NCBI GenBank assembly: GCA_036873135.1
Contig: JAPTYO010000020.1
Location: 6,378,081-6,442,080 of the forward strand
DNA length: 64,000 bases
Source of the DNA: Clarkia xantiana subsp. parviflora
Lineage: Eukaryota > Streptophyta > Magnoliopsida > Myrtales > Onagraceae
Direction of reading: 5' to 3'
Shown: in pieces, positions 34,421 to 48,340 of the stretch
How positions within the stretch are numbered: position 1 is the stretch's first letter
How the letters are laid out: the number at the start of each line of letters is the position of its first letter
Translations under genes and position numbers: made by a program
The notes under the pieces: generated by a model
Told to the model about the DNA's origin: nothing
The model's database searches: none
What the model saw: only the letters and a program-made list of their open reading frames with translations

Positions 34421-35853
34421 AAATTTGTTTTTACTAATAAGAAAGAACCATAGTGTTCAATAAAGTCAACTGATAAAAACCTAAAGATAATAATATCAAC
34501 AAATTAAAGTACTACTAATCAAACTTTGGCTGACCCGTTTCCTCATCCACTGACGACTTCAGAAAAGCAAAAAGTACGTACCCTAGCAGACAAACTGAAG
34601 TTTAGCGGACAAGGGAAGCCAAAATCTTCTTATACAAGTTTCCCTTGTAGCACACAATCCCCATATATAATATATAGACAAAGACATTAATTAATCTATA
34701 TATATAATGAAGCTCTAAATATCTACATATTATCTTTCATCTCATATATATATATATAATTGGTATCATCAATGAGACGAGTTTATGGAAATTTCCATGG
34801 CTAAAATGCAAGTACGTTGTAACCAGCTTAGTCACATGGCCTAGCACGTGCCTTGTAGATCGGGCCAAGGTCCTCTAATTCCTTCCTTGATCATGTAATG
34901 CATTTTCATACAAATTTGATGAATGCATTCCCAACATACAACACTATCAATATTTACATTTTTCTACTATTTTTTTATATCATTAAGAAAAAAGTATATA
35001 GATATATATATATATATAGACAGAGATATTTGAATATGTTTTATTTGTAACTTAGCATCTATAATGATTTTACATATATTGTATTCTTTAAAGTTGTTAT
35101 GTAGACATTTATGTACACTTTAAGTAATACGTAAAGTTAAGACATACATAAATAATATTTGTTATATAATAGTATTTAACTATATTTCTCAAATATATTT
35201 TATTATTAATTTTTCCAACAACCACCAATAAGATATATTAATTATAAAATGAATTAATTTATAATAAAAATTAGTTATATAATAGATAGTGCATTCCTTA
35301 AATTTAAGAAATATTTTATGTAAAAATAGGTTGGTACGTCCTTCTTTTAAGAAATGTTATGTAAAATTATTATAGCACGTTTTTCTACACGTTGTGTAAA
35401 AAAACATATTGGATCCAAATTTAATTAATACTACGTAATATCATTGTGAATCTATATTAAAAGGCAGGAATATATGTATAATGATCCGTTTAATGTGCAT
35501 AATTTAATTTAAATGAAAATTTATGCAAGTGACTCTATGCATTTTAAATTAGTAACTTTATGTATGTAAGGTGGGAAACTTTATTTACATTAGTTTACTA
35601 AATAAATAATACATTCATTTTATTCTTAAATAATTTATAATAATATAAATACATAAGAAATAAATATAAATATAATATTTTGTGTCATTATATTCATATA
35701 ATATTGATCTTTGGGTATTTTCTAGGTTTTGGAGATATAGCTTTCTAGGAGAGAGACCCATTATCCACCGTGATACAAGGCCGTAACTAACCAATTGGTT
35801 TGTCCAAGCTGCACTCATTCTTGCTCACGCCGAGTTAATAAGCTATACGTACA

Positions 35854-35893
<40 letters not shown>

Positions 35894-37275
35894 TATGATC
35901 ATCCAAAGTAATCTTATTTATCTAGACTCTTATAACTAATAATTTATTAGATGTTCATATGATTTAGCTAGCTAGATATATAGGACAGTCATTTTATATA
36001 TATAACTAATGATCTAATTCTCTTTATGCATCTACACAACATATGTTAAAATGACGGAAAATCATGATAGTAATTTCAGAGAATATACATATAGACCTAG
36101 CTAAGTTTCATAAGGAAAGAAAATTCTGCATGTATGTTCTCTATCAAGAGACCAAGTCTATAGATGTTGATATGTCTGCAAATTAAATGTTCGTTTTTTG
36201 CAAAAATAATAATAATAATAAATAAAAATACTTTATTTATGCTCCAGATTTCTTGTAAGCGAGAGACACTATCTTTAGAGTTTAAGGTTTAATGATTGCA
36301 TTCTACATCATTAATTATAACTCTATGAAGCTCCTTAATTATAATTATTATATAGCTAACTAATATTTGAATAAATTGCTAACTGAAGTTAATTTTTAAA
36401 CATTTTGCTAGCTTAATTATCTCAATCGTATCGTTTGGCTAGTTCCGTTAAGATTTCTGTCTTCTTTGGAGGGAATCATCCACGTCTTGGTGGCAACGTT
36501 ATTAAGAAAATAGTTAGAAATTTGTTCATCCACCCAAAATATCTTATAGCAGTTTGTTTGACTGCCTAAACATCAGATAGCAAATTGTTATGTTTCGGTT
36601 CATCATCATATGTTGGGCACCTAATCCATTCCGTCAAAATTTAACCGAAATTCTAATATAACTAACAATTTTGTATAAATGTGAAATTTGTGCTAGTAAA
36701 ATATTTATAAAAAAAAACAATAACTAACAATTTGATAACTAACCCTTGAACATTAAAATATAGCCATGTTTTAGATGGCAAACTCAATGTTTTTTTTTTT
36801 TTGGGCCAAAAGATGGCAAACTCATTTATTCTTAACACTTTACCGGCTAAGTTTATTTAGTTTTTTATTCTAAGGAATAATAAAAAAAATTGAACGTATT
36901 TTAAAAAATGAAAAAAAAAATTCGAAATTATGTTATACAAACATATATGATATGTATTTTTTTTTAAAGAAATATATTTTTTTATATATAAAAAAAAATC
37001 CAAAGATTAAATTTTTCCTAAAAAAATCATTATATTATTTCATTTTTTTAACATTATTTCACCTACAATTATTCTAAATAATTTTTATATTTTTTTAATA
37101 AATTTATGAATTTTTTTAAAATAAAATAATCCATAGTTGAAATAATTATAAATTTTGGTCTACAGAAAGTAATAACAAATTTATAAATACAACTCCTCAA
37201 ATATATATATATAAAGGAAAAATATTCAATTTATTTTATTTTGGTAATTAAATATAAAACTAGATATAATTTTTA

Positions 37276-37322
<47 letters not shown>

Positions 37323-37689
37323 TGTGAAGAAAGATGAAGAATAGTAGCTAGCTAGCTAATCAGATAAAACTTGACTTCGAAGTAACTTCCGAACATTTAT
37401 GGAATTATTATTATTATTGTGGGGTGATGATATATATTATTGAAAGCAATAACATACCTATATATACTTGCTATATACATACGCGTATACTCTCTCTCTC
37501 TCTCTCTCTCCGCCGACTGTCGTTCTTGTGTCCAACCGAGGATAAACAAAAGTCGTCGGAGATCAGATGGGATAGAAGGAGCAAAACGAAGATTCAGTAA
37601 CAACTAAAGAGTTGGATCGAGGGAGCAACATTCTTCAATTCATTTGCAGGTGGCGGAGAAACGAGCTAGCTAGATAGGGTTTGTGAAAA
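34421..37689 (+). promoter_or_regulatory. Upstream region of NAC copy N2
   Basis: Aligns with 40620-43873 (N3) almost base for base and with 17756-20632 (N0) at lower identity. No gene is visible. It includes AT microsatellites (about 35857-35890, 37278-37320), an AAT-type repeat near 36205 and TATA-like CTATATATACTTG near 37457, about 230 bp from the ATG. The 5' leader has CT repeats. Confidence 0.75.
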
Positions 37690-38801
37690 ATGATGGGATG
37701 GTGCTGCAATACTGAAGAAGATGATGAAGATCATCACTCAACCACATTATTATTGCCAACAAACAACAACCCTATATCTCAATGCCCTTCCTGTGGCCAT
37801 CATCTCCAGCTCTACACTCAGGTACCCACTCCCAATTAAGTAACATTTTTATTAAAATAAATAAATTGAATTTTATTATTTAAAAATGGAATTTAAATTT
37901 GGTGGGGGGTGCACTGCAGAGTGGAATTCAGGATCTTCCAGGGCTACCTGCAGGTGTGAAATTTGATCCAACAGACCAGGAAATATTGGAGCATTTGGAA
38001 GCAAAGGTGGGTGTAGTTTCTAGTACTATGCAAGATGAAGATGAACATGAATTTAGGAGGAAGAAGTCACATCCTCTTATTGATGAATTTATTCCAACAC
38101 TAGAAGGTCATAATGGAATTTGCTACACCCACCCTGAGAAGCTCCCTGGTATGTATTTCTCACCCTTTTCTTTTCTTTCCTTTCCTTTCCTATTATTATT
38201 ATTAATTAATTAATTAATTAATTAATTAATTAATGCATGCTCTCCCTCTTAATTTCTTAACTACTCTACTACTACTCAAATATAATTCCTAAGTATTAAC
38301 TATTTTCTGTAATATATATCTAAAGAAATATAATTCTACTTAATTATATAAGTGACAAAAATTCAAATCTTCAATATACTTCGTCGAGCAATTTTAAACT
38401 TTAAAAATTCACGTCATTAAATGAAATATATTATTTTAATAATTATTCCTTTTTTTAAATTATTTTTACTACTTGTAGATATATTTGCTTATTTTACTAT
38501 TATATTTTCTAATTTTGAATACTTTAATAAAAAAATCTAAATTTTTCTATTTTAATCTGGTTTGCGAGATAGATTTCGAGATTTTTCTATTCCATGCATA
38601 TATAGATTTCGAGATCATTTTAACTTGCATAAATTAACTTAATATATATATATAATATTTAACATAAAAGTTTACAACAAACGAGTACATAAATATAATA
38701 TAAAACATATATATATTTTAATTATTTTAGGTGAAAGTAGATAAATTTTTCAATATTATATCTATGAAAATCTTTAAATTATTTTTAAATATATAATTAT
38801 C

Positions 38802-38837
<36 letters not shown>

Positions 38838-40333
38838 CATACGCTACGTGCACATGGACAAGTTACTATGATAACCACCTTATTATAATGAAGGTGATTG
38901 GGAGATTGCGTGCTCATTGCAACGCAAGACTAATAATATAATTCATGAGTTGAAGGTATGGAGATTTTATTATTAATTGGGCAAGGACAAATATATTCCA
39001 CATTTTAGCCTTAACACTTCCAAACGTACAAATGCCGTGGGAATCTATATATTCGTATAAATGTTTGTAGGAGTTTTAAGCACTCAAAGACTACGTCGAC
39101 ACATAGGGATCTACGTGCACAAAGAGAGATTAAAGTTCACAAAACTATAAATCAGAACTGAGAGGTTTTGATTATTTACTGCTTTTACAATTTATATTAA
39201 ATTAATTAATTAATATAAACTAACATAATATATATCGTATATATTTAATTAACATAACGGTCGGTTCGGTCTCCACGGTCCTGAAAGATCAAAATCTGAA
39301 CCGATCTGAAAACCGAATTAGAGTAGAAAAATCCGACCAAAAACCAAACCGAATATTTTGGATTCGGTTTTTTTGTTTCGTTCAAGTTCGGTTTTCACTG
39401 GTTTTTCGGACCCACCGGAATTTTGTTTCCTAACAGAAGCAAAAGTTACTACCGCAACTTAAGCAACAACTGCCCAAGGTTGGTTGGACCTACTAGTAAA
39501 GCGAGTTGGGTTTTCTGGGGCAACCCGAAGTTGAATCCCGCCGGAGACACCTCTTTAGGGAGGATTTTAACCGTAATGCTCCCGGCCCGAAAATGTGAGA
39601 GCAATCTTGTATATAAAAATAAAAAAAAAAACTTAACCAACAAGTTCTAAAAAATATATCATTCCAGCGGTCACACTTATAAATCAACTAAGATGACTCA
39701 TTTTGTGTTTGCATGCATGCAGGAGTAAGCAAAGATGGGCAAGTGCGTCACTTCTTCCATCGCCCTTCAAAGGCGTACACCACCGGCACCCGAAAACGAA
39801 GAAAAGTGCACTCTACTCCCGACGACGGTATCGAAACACGGTGGCACAAGACCGGCAAGACCCGCCCAATATATTCCTCCAATAATAACAAAGGTGGTGC
39901 GCCCCAAGGCTTCAAGAAAATCCTTGTCCTCTACACTAACTACGGCAGGCAAAAGAAGCCTCAAAAGACCAATTGGGTGATGCATCAATACCACCTGGGC
40001 AACTCTGAGGAAGAGAAAGATGGAGAATTGGTTGTGTCCAAAGTCTTTTACCAAACACAACCTAGGCAATGTGCCTCCAACAACCACCTACCCAGTATCA
40101 CCGACGTCGATCAAGATGACCTTAACACCGTCTTTGGTGGCAGGTTTAATTACGACGCTTCACTTCCGCCACCGCCGCCTCATTATGCAGCTTACTACAA
40201 TCATCATCAAAATCAAAATGATGGTGAAAGACAACTTATGATCACCTCCTTCCAACCACCACAACTGATGCCTAACTATGCAGAGAGGACACCCGTCAAA
40301 CCCACGACGGAAACTAGTGTCGGGTTTTTCTGA
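37690..40333 (+). CDS. NAC transcription factor N2, SND2/NAC073-like
   Basis: Exons 37690-37821, 37920-38148 and 39723-40333 with GT-AG introns give 323 residues. All NAC subdomains seen in N1 are present: [62 protein letters not shown] and [20 protein letters not shown]. Compared with N3 it differs at about seven residues, including Pro28 (Leu in N3), His87 (Asp in N3) and Asp99 (His in N3). The C-terminus has GGRFNYD where N1 and N3 have GGGFNYD. Intron 1 is only 98 bp; intron 2 is 1574 bp and carries a SINE. Exon structure, frame and splice sites are intact, so it is probably functional and redundant with N1 and N3. Confidence 0.92.
39471..39630 (+). mobile_element. tRNA-derived SINE in intron 2 of N2
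   Basis: About 160 bp. A box-A-like TAGTAAAGCGAGTTGG comes near the start, a box-B-like AGTTGAATCCC about 35 bp later, and the element ends in an A-rich tail. It is flanked by imperfect 14-bp duplications, ACTTAAGCAACAAC (39457-39470) and ACTTAACCAACAAG (39631-39644). These are the hallmarks of a plant SINE. An identical-looking copy sits in N3 and a remnant in N1, so insertion preceded the duplications. Confidence 0.75.
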
Positions 40334-43300
40334 TCTTGATTTTTTCGGTGTCGAAATTCAGCTTAACTATCTCAACTCCTGATCTAGCATGCATGGGTTT
40401 TACTTTTACTAGTAGTGACATGCATGGTTGCAACTTTTCTCACCAAGTATTTTGGATACATACATACCTACATACAAATCATACATACATATATGCTCAT
40501 ATATTGTATCTACACACCCTATTTATATTCTCTTGTACACTTACTAATTTTCATATACATACAAAACATTGTAGAGAGATGATGTATTGTGTCTAATTTT
40601 TTTTTTCCAAACAATTAGTAAATTTGTTTTTACTAATAAGAAAGAATGTCCAATAAAGTCAACTGATAAAACCCTAAAGATAATAATATCAACAAATTAA
40701 AGTACTACTAATCAAACTTTGGCTGACCCGTTTCCTCATCCACTGACGACTTCAGAAAAGCAAAAAGTACGTACCCTAGCAAACAAACTGAAGCTTAGCG
40801 GACAAGGGAAGCCAAAATCTTCTTATACAAGTTTCCTTTGTAGCACACAATCCCCATATATAATATATAGACAAAGACATTAATTAATCTATATATATAA
40901 TGAAGCTCTAAATATCTACATATTATCTTTCATCTCATATATATATATATATATAATTGGTATCATCAATGAGACGAGTTTATGGAAATTTCCATGGCTA
41001 AAATGCATGTACGTTGTAACCAGCTTGGTCACATGGCCTAGCACGTGCCTTGTAGATCAGGCCAAGGTCCTCTAATTCCTTCCTTGATCATGTAATGCAT
41101 TTTCATACAAATTTGATGAATGCATTCCCAACATACAACACTATCAATATTTACATTTTTCTACTATTTTTTTATATCATTAAGAAAAAGGTATATAGAT
41201 ATATATATATATAGACAGAGATATTTGAATATGTTTTATTTGTAACTTAGCATCTATAATGATTTTACATATATTGTATTCTTTAAAGTTGTTATGTAGA
41301 CATTTATGTACACTTTAAGTAATACGTAAAGTTAAGACATACATAAATAATATTTGTTATATAATAGTATTTAACTATATTTCTCAAATATATTTTATTA
41401 TTAATTTTTCCAACAACCACCAATAAGATATATTAATTATAAAATGAATTTATTTATAATAAAAATTAGTTATATAATAGATAGTGCATTCCTTAAATTT
41501 AAGAAATATTTTATGTAAAAATAGGTGGGTACGTCCCACTTTTAAGAAATGTTATGTAAAATTATTATAGCACGTTTTTCTACACGTTGTGTAAAAAAAC
41601 ATATTGGATCCAAATATAATTAATACTACGTAATATCATTGTGAATCTATATTAAAAGGCAGGAATATATGTATAATGATCCGTTTAATGTGCATAATTT
41701 AATTTAAATGAAAATTTATGCAAGTGATTCTATGCATTTTAAATTAGTAACTTTATGTATTTAAGGTGGGAAACTTTATTTACATTAGTTTACTAAATAA
41801 ATAATACATTCATTTTATTCTTAAATAATTTATAATAATATAAATACATAAGAAGTAAATATAAATATAATATTTTGTGTCATTATATTCATATAATATT
41901 GATCTTTGGGTATTTTCTAGGTTTTGGAGATATAGCTTTCTAGGAGAGAGACCAATCATCCTCCGTGATATAAGGCCGTAACTAACCAATTGGTTTGCCC
42001 AAGCTGCACTCATTCTTGCTCACGCCGAGTTAATAAGCTATACGTACATAACTATATATATATATATACATATATATGATCATCCAAAGTAATCTTATTT
42101 ATCTAGACTCTTATAACTAATAAATTATTAGATGTTCATATGATTTAGCTAGTTAGATATATAGGACAGTCATTTTATATATATAACTGATGATCTAATT
42201 CTCTTTATGCAACTACACAACATATGTTAAAAAGACGGAAAATCATGATAGTAATTTCAGAGAATATACATATAGACCTAGTTAAGTTTCATAAGGAAAG
42301 AAAATTCTGCATATATGTTCTCTATCAAGAGACCAAGTCTATAGATGTTGATATGTCTGCAAATTAAATGTTCGTTTTTTGCAAAAATAATAATAATAAT
42401 AATAAATAAAAATACTTTATTTATGCTCCAGATTTCTTGTAAGCGAGAGACACTATCTTTAGAGTTTAAGGTTTAAAGATTGCATTCTACATCATTAATT
42501 ATAATTCTATGAAGCTCCTTAATTATAATTATTATATAGCTAACTAATATTTGAATAAATTGCTAACTGAAGTTAATTTTTAAACATTTTGCTAGCTTAA
42601 TTATCTCAATCGTATCGTTTGGCTAGTTCCGTTAAGATTTCTGTCTTCTTTGGAGGGAATCATCCACGTCTTGGTGGCAACATTATTAAGAAAATAGTTA
42701 GAAATTTGTTCATCCACCCAAAATATCTTATAGCAGTTTGTTTGACTGCCTAAACATCAGATAGCAAATTGTTATGTTTCGGTTCATCATCACATCATGT
42801 TGGGCACCTAATCCATTCCGTCAAAATTTAACCGAAATTCTAATATAACTAACAATTTTGTATAAATGTGAAATTTGTGCTAGTAAAATATTTATAAAAA
42901 AAACAATAACTAACAATTTGATAACTAACCCTTGAACATTAAAATATAGCCATTTTTTAGATCGCAAACTCAATGTTTTTTTTTGGGCCAAAAGATGGCA
43001 AACTCATTTATTCTTAACACTTTACCGGTTAAGTTTATTAAGTTTTTTATTCTAAGGAATAATAAAAAAAATTGAACGTATTTTAAAAAATGAAAAAAAA
43101 AAAATTCGAAATTATGTTATACAAACATATATGATATGTATTTTTTTTTAAAAGAAATATATTTTTTTATATATAAAAAAAAATCTAAAGATTAAATTTT
43201 TCCTTAAAAAATCATTATATTATTTCATTTTTTTAACATTATTTCACCTACAATTATTCTAAATAATCTTTATATTTTTTTAATAAATTTATGAATTTTT

Positions 43301-43467
43301 TTAAAATAAAATAATCCATAGTTGAAATAATTATAAATTTTGGTCTACAGAAAGTAATAACAAATTTATAAATACAACTTCTCAAATATATATATATAAA
43401 GGAAAAATATTCAATTTATTTTATTTTAGTAATTAAATATAAAACTAGATATAATTTTTATTCATAT

Positions 43468-43509
<42 letters not shown>

Positions 43510-43873
43510 GAAGAAAGATGAAGAATAGTAGCTAGCTAGCTAATCAGATAAAACTTGACTTCGAAGTAACTTCCGAACATTTATGGAATTATTATTATTA
43601 TTGTGGGGTGATGATATATATTATTGAAAGCAATAACATACCTATATATACTTGCTATATACATACGCGTATACTCTCTCTCTCTCTCTCTCTCCGCCGA
43701 CTGTCGTTCTTGTGTCCAACCGAGGATAAACAAAAGTCGTCGGAGATCAGATGGGATAGAAGGAGCAAAACGAAGATTCAGTAACAACTAAAGAGTTGGA
43801 TCGAGGGAGCAACATTCTTCAATTCATTTGCAGGTGGCGGAGAAACGAGCTAGCTAGCTAGGGTTTGTGAAAA
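40334..43873 (+). promoter_or_regulatory. 3' flank of N2 and upstream region of N3
   Basis: 40334-40619 is the 3' flank of N2; the N3 unit starts at 40620. The upstream part is almost identical to 34421-37689. It holds AT microsatellites (about 42053-42068, 43464-43506), the same TATA-like CTATATATACTTG near 43641 and a CT-rich leader. No gene is visible. Confidence 0.75.
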
Positions 43874-44818
43874 ATGATGGGATGGTGCTGCAATACTGAA
43901 GAAGATGATGAAGATCATCACTCAACCACATTATTATTGCCAACAAACAACAACCTTATATCTCAATGTCCTTCCTGTGGCCATCATCTCCAGCTCTACA
44001 CTCAGGTACCCACTCCCAATTAAGTAACATTTTTATTAAAATAAATAAATTGAATTTTATTATTTAAAAATGGAATTTAAATTTGGTGGGGGGTGCACTG
44101 CAGAGTGGAATTCAGGATCTTCCAGGGCTACCTGCAGGTGTGAAATTTGATCCAACAGACCAGGAAATATTGGAGCATTTGGAAGCAAAGGTGGGTGTAG
44201 TTTCTAGTACTATGCAAGATGAAGATGAAGATGAATTTAGGAGGAAGAAGTCACATCCTCTTATTCATGAATTTATTCCAACACTAGAAGGTCATAATGG
44301 AATTTGCTACACCCACCCTGAGAAGCTCCCTGGTATGTATTTCTCACCCTTTTCTTTTCTTTCCTTTCCTTTCCTATTATTATTATTAATTAATTAATTA
44401 ATTAATTAATTAATGCATGCTCTCCCTCTTAATTTCCTAACTACTCTACTACTACTCAAATATAATTCCTAAGTATTAACTATTTTCTGTAATATATATC
44501 TAAAGAAATATAATTCTACTTAATTATATAAGTGACAAAAATTCAAATCTTCAATATACTTCGTCGAGCAATTTTAAACTTTAAAAATTCACGTCATTAA
44601 ATGAAATATATTATTTTAATAATTATTCCTTTTTTTAAATTATTTTTACTACTTGTAGATATATTTGCTTATTTTACTATTATATTTTCTAATTTTGAAT
44701 ACTTTAATAAAAAAATCTAAATTTTTCTATTTTAATCTGGTTTGCGAGATAGATTTCGAGATTTTTCTATTCCATGCATATATAGATTTCGAGATCATTT
44801 TAACTTGCATAAATTAAC

Positions 44819-44857
<39 letters not shown>

Positions 44858-46518
44858 TAACATAAAAGTTTACAACAAACGAGTACATAAATATAATATA
44901 AAACATATATATATTTTAATTATTTTAGGTGAAAGTAGATAAATTTTTCAATATTATATCTATGAAAATCTTTAAATTATTTTTAAATATATAATTATCC
45001 AAATATATATATATATATATAACATACGCTACGTGCACATGGACAAGTTACTATGATAACCACCTTATTATAATGAAGGTGATTGGGAGATTGCGTGCTC
45101 ATTGCAACGCAAGACTAATAATATAATTCATGAGTTGAAGGTATGGAGATTTTATTATTAATTGGGCAAGGACAAATATATTCCACATTTTAGCCTTAAC
45201 ACTTCCAAACGTACAAATGCCGTGGGAATCTATATATTCGTATAAATGTTTGTAGGAGTTTTAAGCACTCAAAGACTACGTCGACACATAGGGATCTACG
45301 TGCACAAAGAGAGATTAAAGTTCACAAAACTATAAATCAGAACTGAGAGGTTTTGATTATTTACTGCTTTTACAATTTATATTAAATTAATTAATTAATA
45401 TAAACTAACATAATATATATCGTATATATTTAATTAACATAACGGTCGGTTCGGTCTCCACGGTCCTGAAAGATCAAAATCTGAACCGATCTGAAAACCG
45501 AATTAGAGTAGAAAAATCCGACCAAAAACCAAACCGAATATTTTGGATTCGGTTTTTTTGTTTCGTTCAAGTTCGGTTTTCACTGGTTTTTCGGACCCAC
45601 CGGAATTTTGTTTCCTAACAGAAGCAAAAGTTACTACCGCAACTTAAGCAACAACTGCCCAAGGTTGGTTGGACCTACTAGTAAAGCGAGTTGGGTTTTC
45701 TGGGGCAACCCGAAGTTGAATCCCGCCGGAGACACCTCTTTAGGGAGGATTTTAACCGTAATGCTCCCGGCCCGAAAATGTGAGAGCAATCTTGTATATA
45801 AAAATAAAAAAAAAAACTTAACCAACAAGTTCTAAAAAATATATCATTCCAGCGGTCACACTTATAAATCAACTAAGATGACTCATTTTGTGTTTGCATG
45901 CATGCAGGAGTAAGCAAAGATGGGCAAGTGCGTCACTTCTTCCATCGCCCTTCAAAGGCGTACACCACCGGCACCCGAAAACGAAGAAAAGTGCACTCTA
46001 CTCCCGACGACGGTATCGAAACACGGTGGCACAAGACCGGCAAGACCCGCCCAATATATTCCTCCAATAATAACAAAGGTGGTGCGCCCCAAGGCTTCAA
46101 GAAAATCCTTGTCCTCTACACTAACTACGGCAGGCAAAAGAAGCCCCAAAAGACCAATTGGGTGATGCATCAATACCACTTGGGCAACTCTGAGGAAGAG
46201 AAAGATGGAGAATTGGTTGTGTCCAAAGTCTTTTACCAAACACAACCTAGGCAATGTGCCTCCAACAACCACCTACCCAGTATCACAGACGTCGATCAAG
46301 ATGACCTTAACACCGTCTTTGGTGGCGGGTTTAATTACGACGCTTCACTTCCGCCACCGCCGCCTCATTATGCATCTTACTACAATCATCATCAAAATCA
46401 AAATGATGGTGAAAGACAACTTATGATCTCCTCGTTCCAACCACCACAACTGATGCCTAACTATGCAAAGAGGACACCCGTCAAACCCGCGACGGAAACT
46501 AGTGTCGGGTTTTTCTGA
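43874..46518 (+). CDS. NAC transcription factor N3, SND2/NAC073-like
   Basis: Exons 43874-44005, 44104-44332 and 45908-46518 with GT-AG introns give 323 residues. It has the same domain order as N1 and N2. Notable changes are Pro28 to Leu just before CPSCGHH, and Asp99 to His in the otherwise constant [10 protein letters not shown] of NAC subdomain B, a region tied to dimer and fold contacts in the family. Small changes in the C-terminal region are HYASYY, MISSFQ and NYAKRTPVK. Exons and splice sites are intact. It is the last unit: its 3' flank diverges from the others at 46810. It is probably expressed, but the Asp99 change may weaken the NAC fold. Confidence 0.92.
44822..44852. repeat. AT microsatellite in intron 2 of N3
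   Basis: A (TA)n run, longer than at the matching site of N2 (about 38640-38655), one of the few length differences between the two units. Confidence 0.8.
45656..45815 (+). mobile_element. tRNA-derived SINE in intron 2 of N3
   Basis: The same element as at 39471-39630, with duplications at 45642-45655 and 45816-45829. It is shared by descent with N2. Confidence 0.75.
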
Positions 46519-47375
46519 TCTTGATTTTTTCGGTGTCGAAATTCAGCTCAACTATCTCAACTCCTGATCTAGCATACATGGGTTTTACTTTTACTAGTAG
46601 TGACATGCATGGTTGCAACTTTTCTCACCAAGTATTGTGGATACATACATACCTACATACAAATCATACATACATATATGCTCATATATTGTATCTACAC
46701 ACCCTATTTATATTCTCTTGTACACTTACTAATTTTCATATACATTCAAAACACTGTAGAGAGATGATGTATTATGTCTAATTTTCCTTCTTCCAAACAA
46801 TTAATAAATGGTTTGTAATTCTTTTCATCTTGGAAACTTATTACTTTTTGATACATCAATTGCATGAGTGTAACTGGCCTACAATTTTGACACTTCTAGA
46901 GGAAACGGCCTGTGCAACATCCAACCATCTCGAGGCTGCATTAGCTGTTTATTATGTTCAAGGTCGTTCTCGATAGCTCAACTTGTAATATGCACACGGA
47001 CAACAGATGCCTCATCTACATCCATAATGGGCCGTGAATGAAATCTTGCTCCTCATAGAAGCTTGATTGCTCTGACTATCATCAGGAGAGTGGCATTAGC
47101 TCACAAACTAACAAAGTCAAGAAGGACATGCAACGCCTTAACCGATGGTATCCATGTCATTAGAAAACCAGTCATATACTATTAAGCGACACCTTAAATA
47201 GGGAGGGAGATTCTGCATCTGTCAAGTTCTCTTTGGCTTCCTTATATACTACATCAAAAGTAGCTTTTGTAAATAAAGTTGTTTAAGCAGAGTAGTATAT
47301 GAATCCAAATAAACAGTAACCTTCATCCCTATTTATCCTATTATTTCCTTCATATCCAGCACTTAGGCCAAGTGA
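46519..47375. other. 3' flank of N3 and unique spacer
   Basis: 46519-46809 matches the 3' flanks of N1 and N2. From 46810 the sequence is unrelated to the array, which sets its right border. From there to 47375 I see no gene. Confidence 0.6.
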
Positions 47376-47776
47376 TGGAGACATTTTGAGAAAATATCAT
47401 TTATGTAAAGAATGAGAAGTATGTGTATGCACAACAAGAGCCCCTTTCTTGGTCACATTGTTGCGGCAATCATAGAGTGAAATCCACCAACCAAAGTGAG
47501 GGTGGTGCGATCGTTCATTGGCTTAGCCAACTATTACCAGCAATTCATCAAGGGAGGCTCGAGCATTACCGCACCATTCACGGACTTGTTGAAGAAAGGC
47601 ATAACTTGGATGTGGACGGAGAAGTGTCAGACGACGTTTAATCTCTTGAAGCGGACAGTCACGGAGGTGCGCATTCTCGTATTTTCGGATTATAAGAAGT
47701 CATTCGAGGTGGAGGCGAACGCTTCATAATTTATGGTGCAGTCCGCATCCAACCATGTGGGAGTTCATGAAACTTA

Positions 47777-48340
47777 GGGCATGTTTGATTGCATGTATTA
47801 GGATATACTAATACATGTTTTAGCTAATAATTTGTTTGCTTTGCTTTGGTATTGGTATTAGCTAAGACACTCAAAAAATCATGTATTAGATAATACATAG
47901 TATCTAATAACCAAAATACCCCTAACCTTATTTAACATATAACAACTACACCAACTTCGGCTCATAACATCGGCCCCCGGGCGCACTCCAGCGATCCCCG
48001 ACCGGACTCCGGTTACCCCTGGCCGAACTCTGGCGGCCCCCGGCCGGACTTCGACGACCTCCGGCCGGACTCTAGTGACTCCCGATGGGACTCCGGCGAC
48101 ACGCGGCCGGACATCAATTACAATAATAATAATTAAAAATGTACATATCTATTTAGGGGCATTTAGGTCTTTTAGTCATTTTATTAGGATATCCTAATTC
48201 AAAGTTCATCCAAACATTGTATTAGGATATCCTAATACATGATTCAACAAAGCATTATATTAGCTAAGCATGTATTAGGATATCTTAGTCGATGCTTAGC
48301 TAATATATGTATTAGCTAATACATGCAATCAAACATGCCC
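47777..48340. mobile_element. 564-bp MITE, PIF/Harbinger type
   Basis: The terminal inverted repeats are GGGCATGTTTGATTGCATGT and its reverse complement, perfect over about 25 bp. The flanking target duplication TTA lies at 47774-47776 and 48341-48343. TTA duplication and the GGGCATGTTTG terminus fit Tourist/PIF-Harbinger MITEs. It carries no transposase. Both flanks belong to the same Gypsy RNase H remnant. Confidence 0.9.
47968..48112. repeat. GC-rich imperfect minisatellite inside the MITE
   Basis: About six units of roughly 23 bp with the core CCGGCCGGACTCCGGCGAC. The stretch is very GC-rich, while the rest of the MITE is AT-rich. Confidence 0.8.

Noticed and set aside
39471..39560. Possible tRNA gene from box A and box B
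   Set aside because: No cloverleaf or anticodon stem could be seen, and the segment ends in an A-rich tail with target duplications, so it is a SINE.
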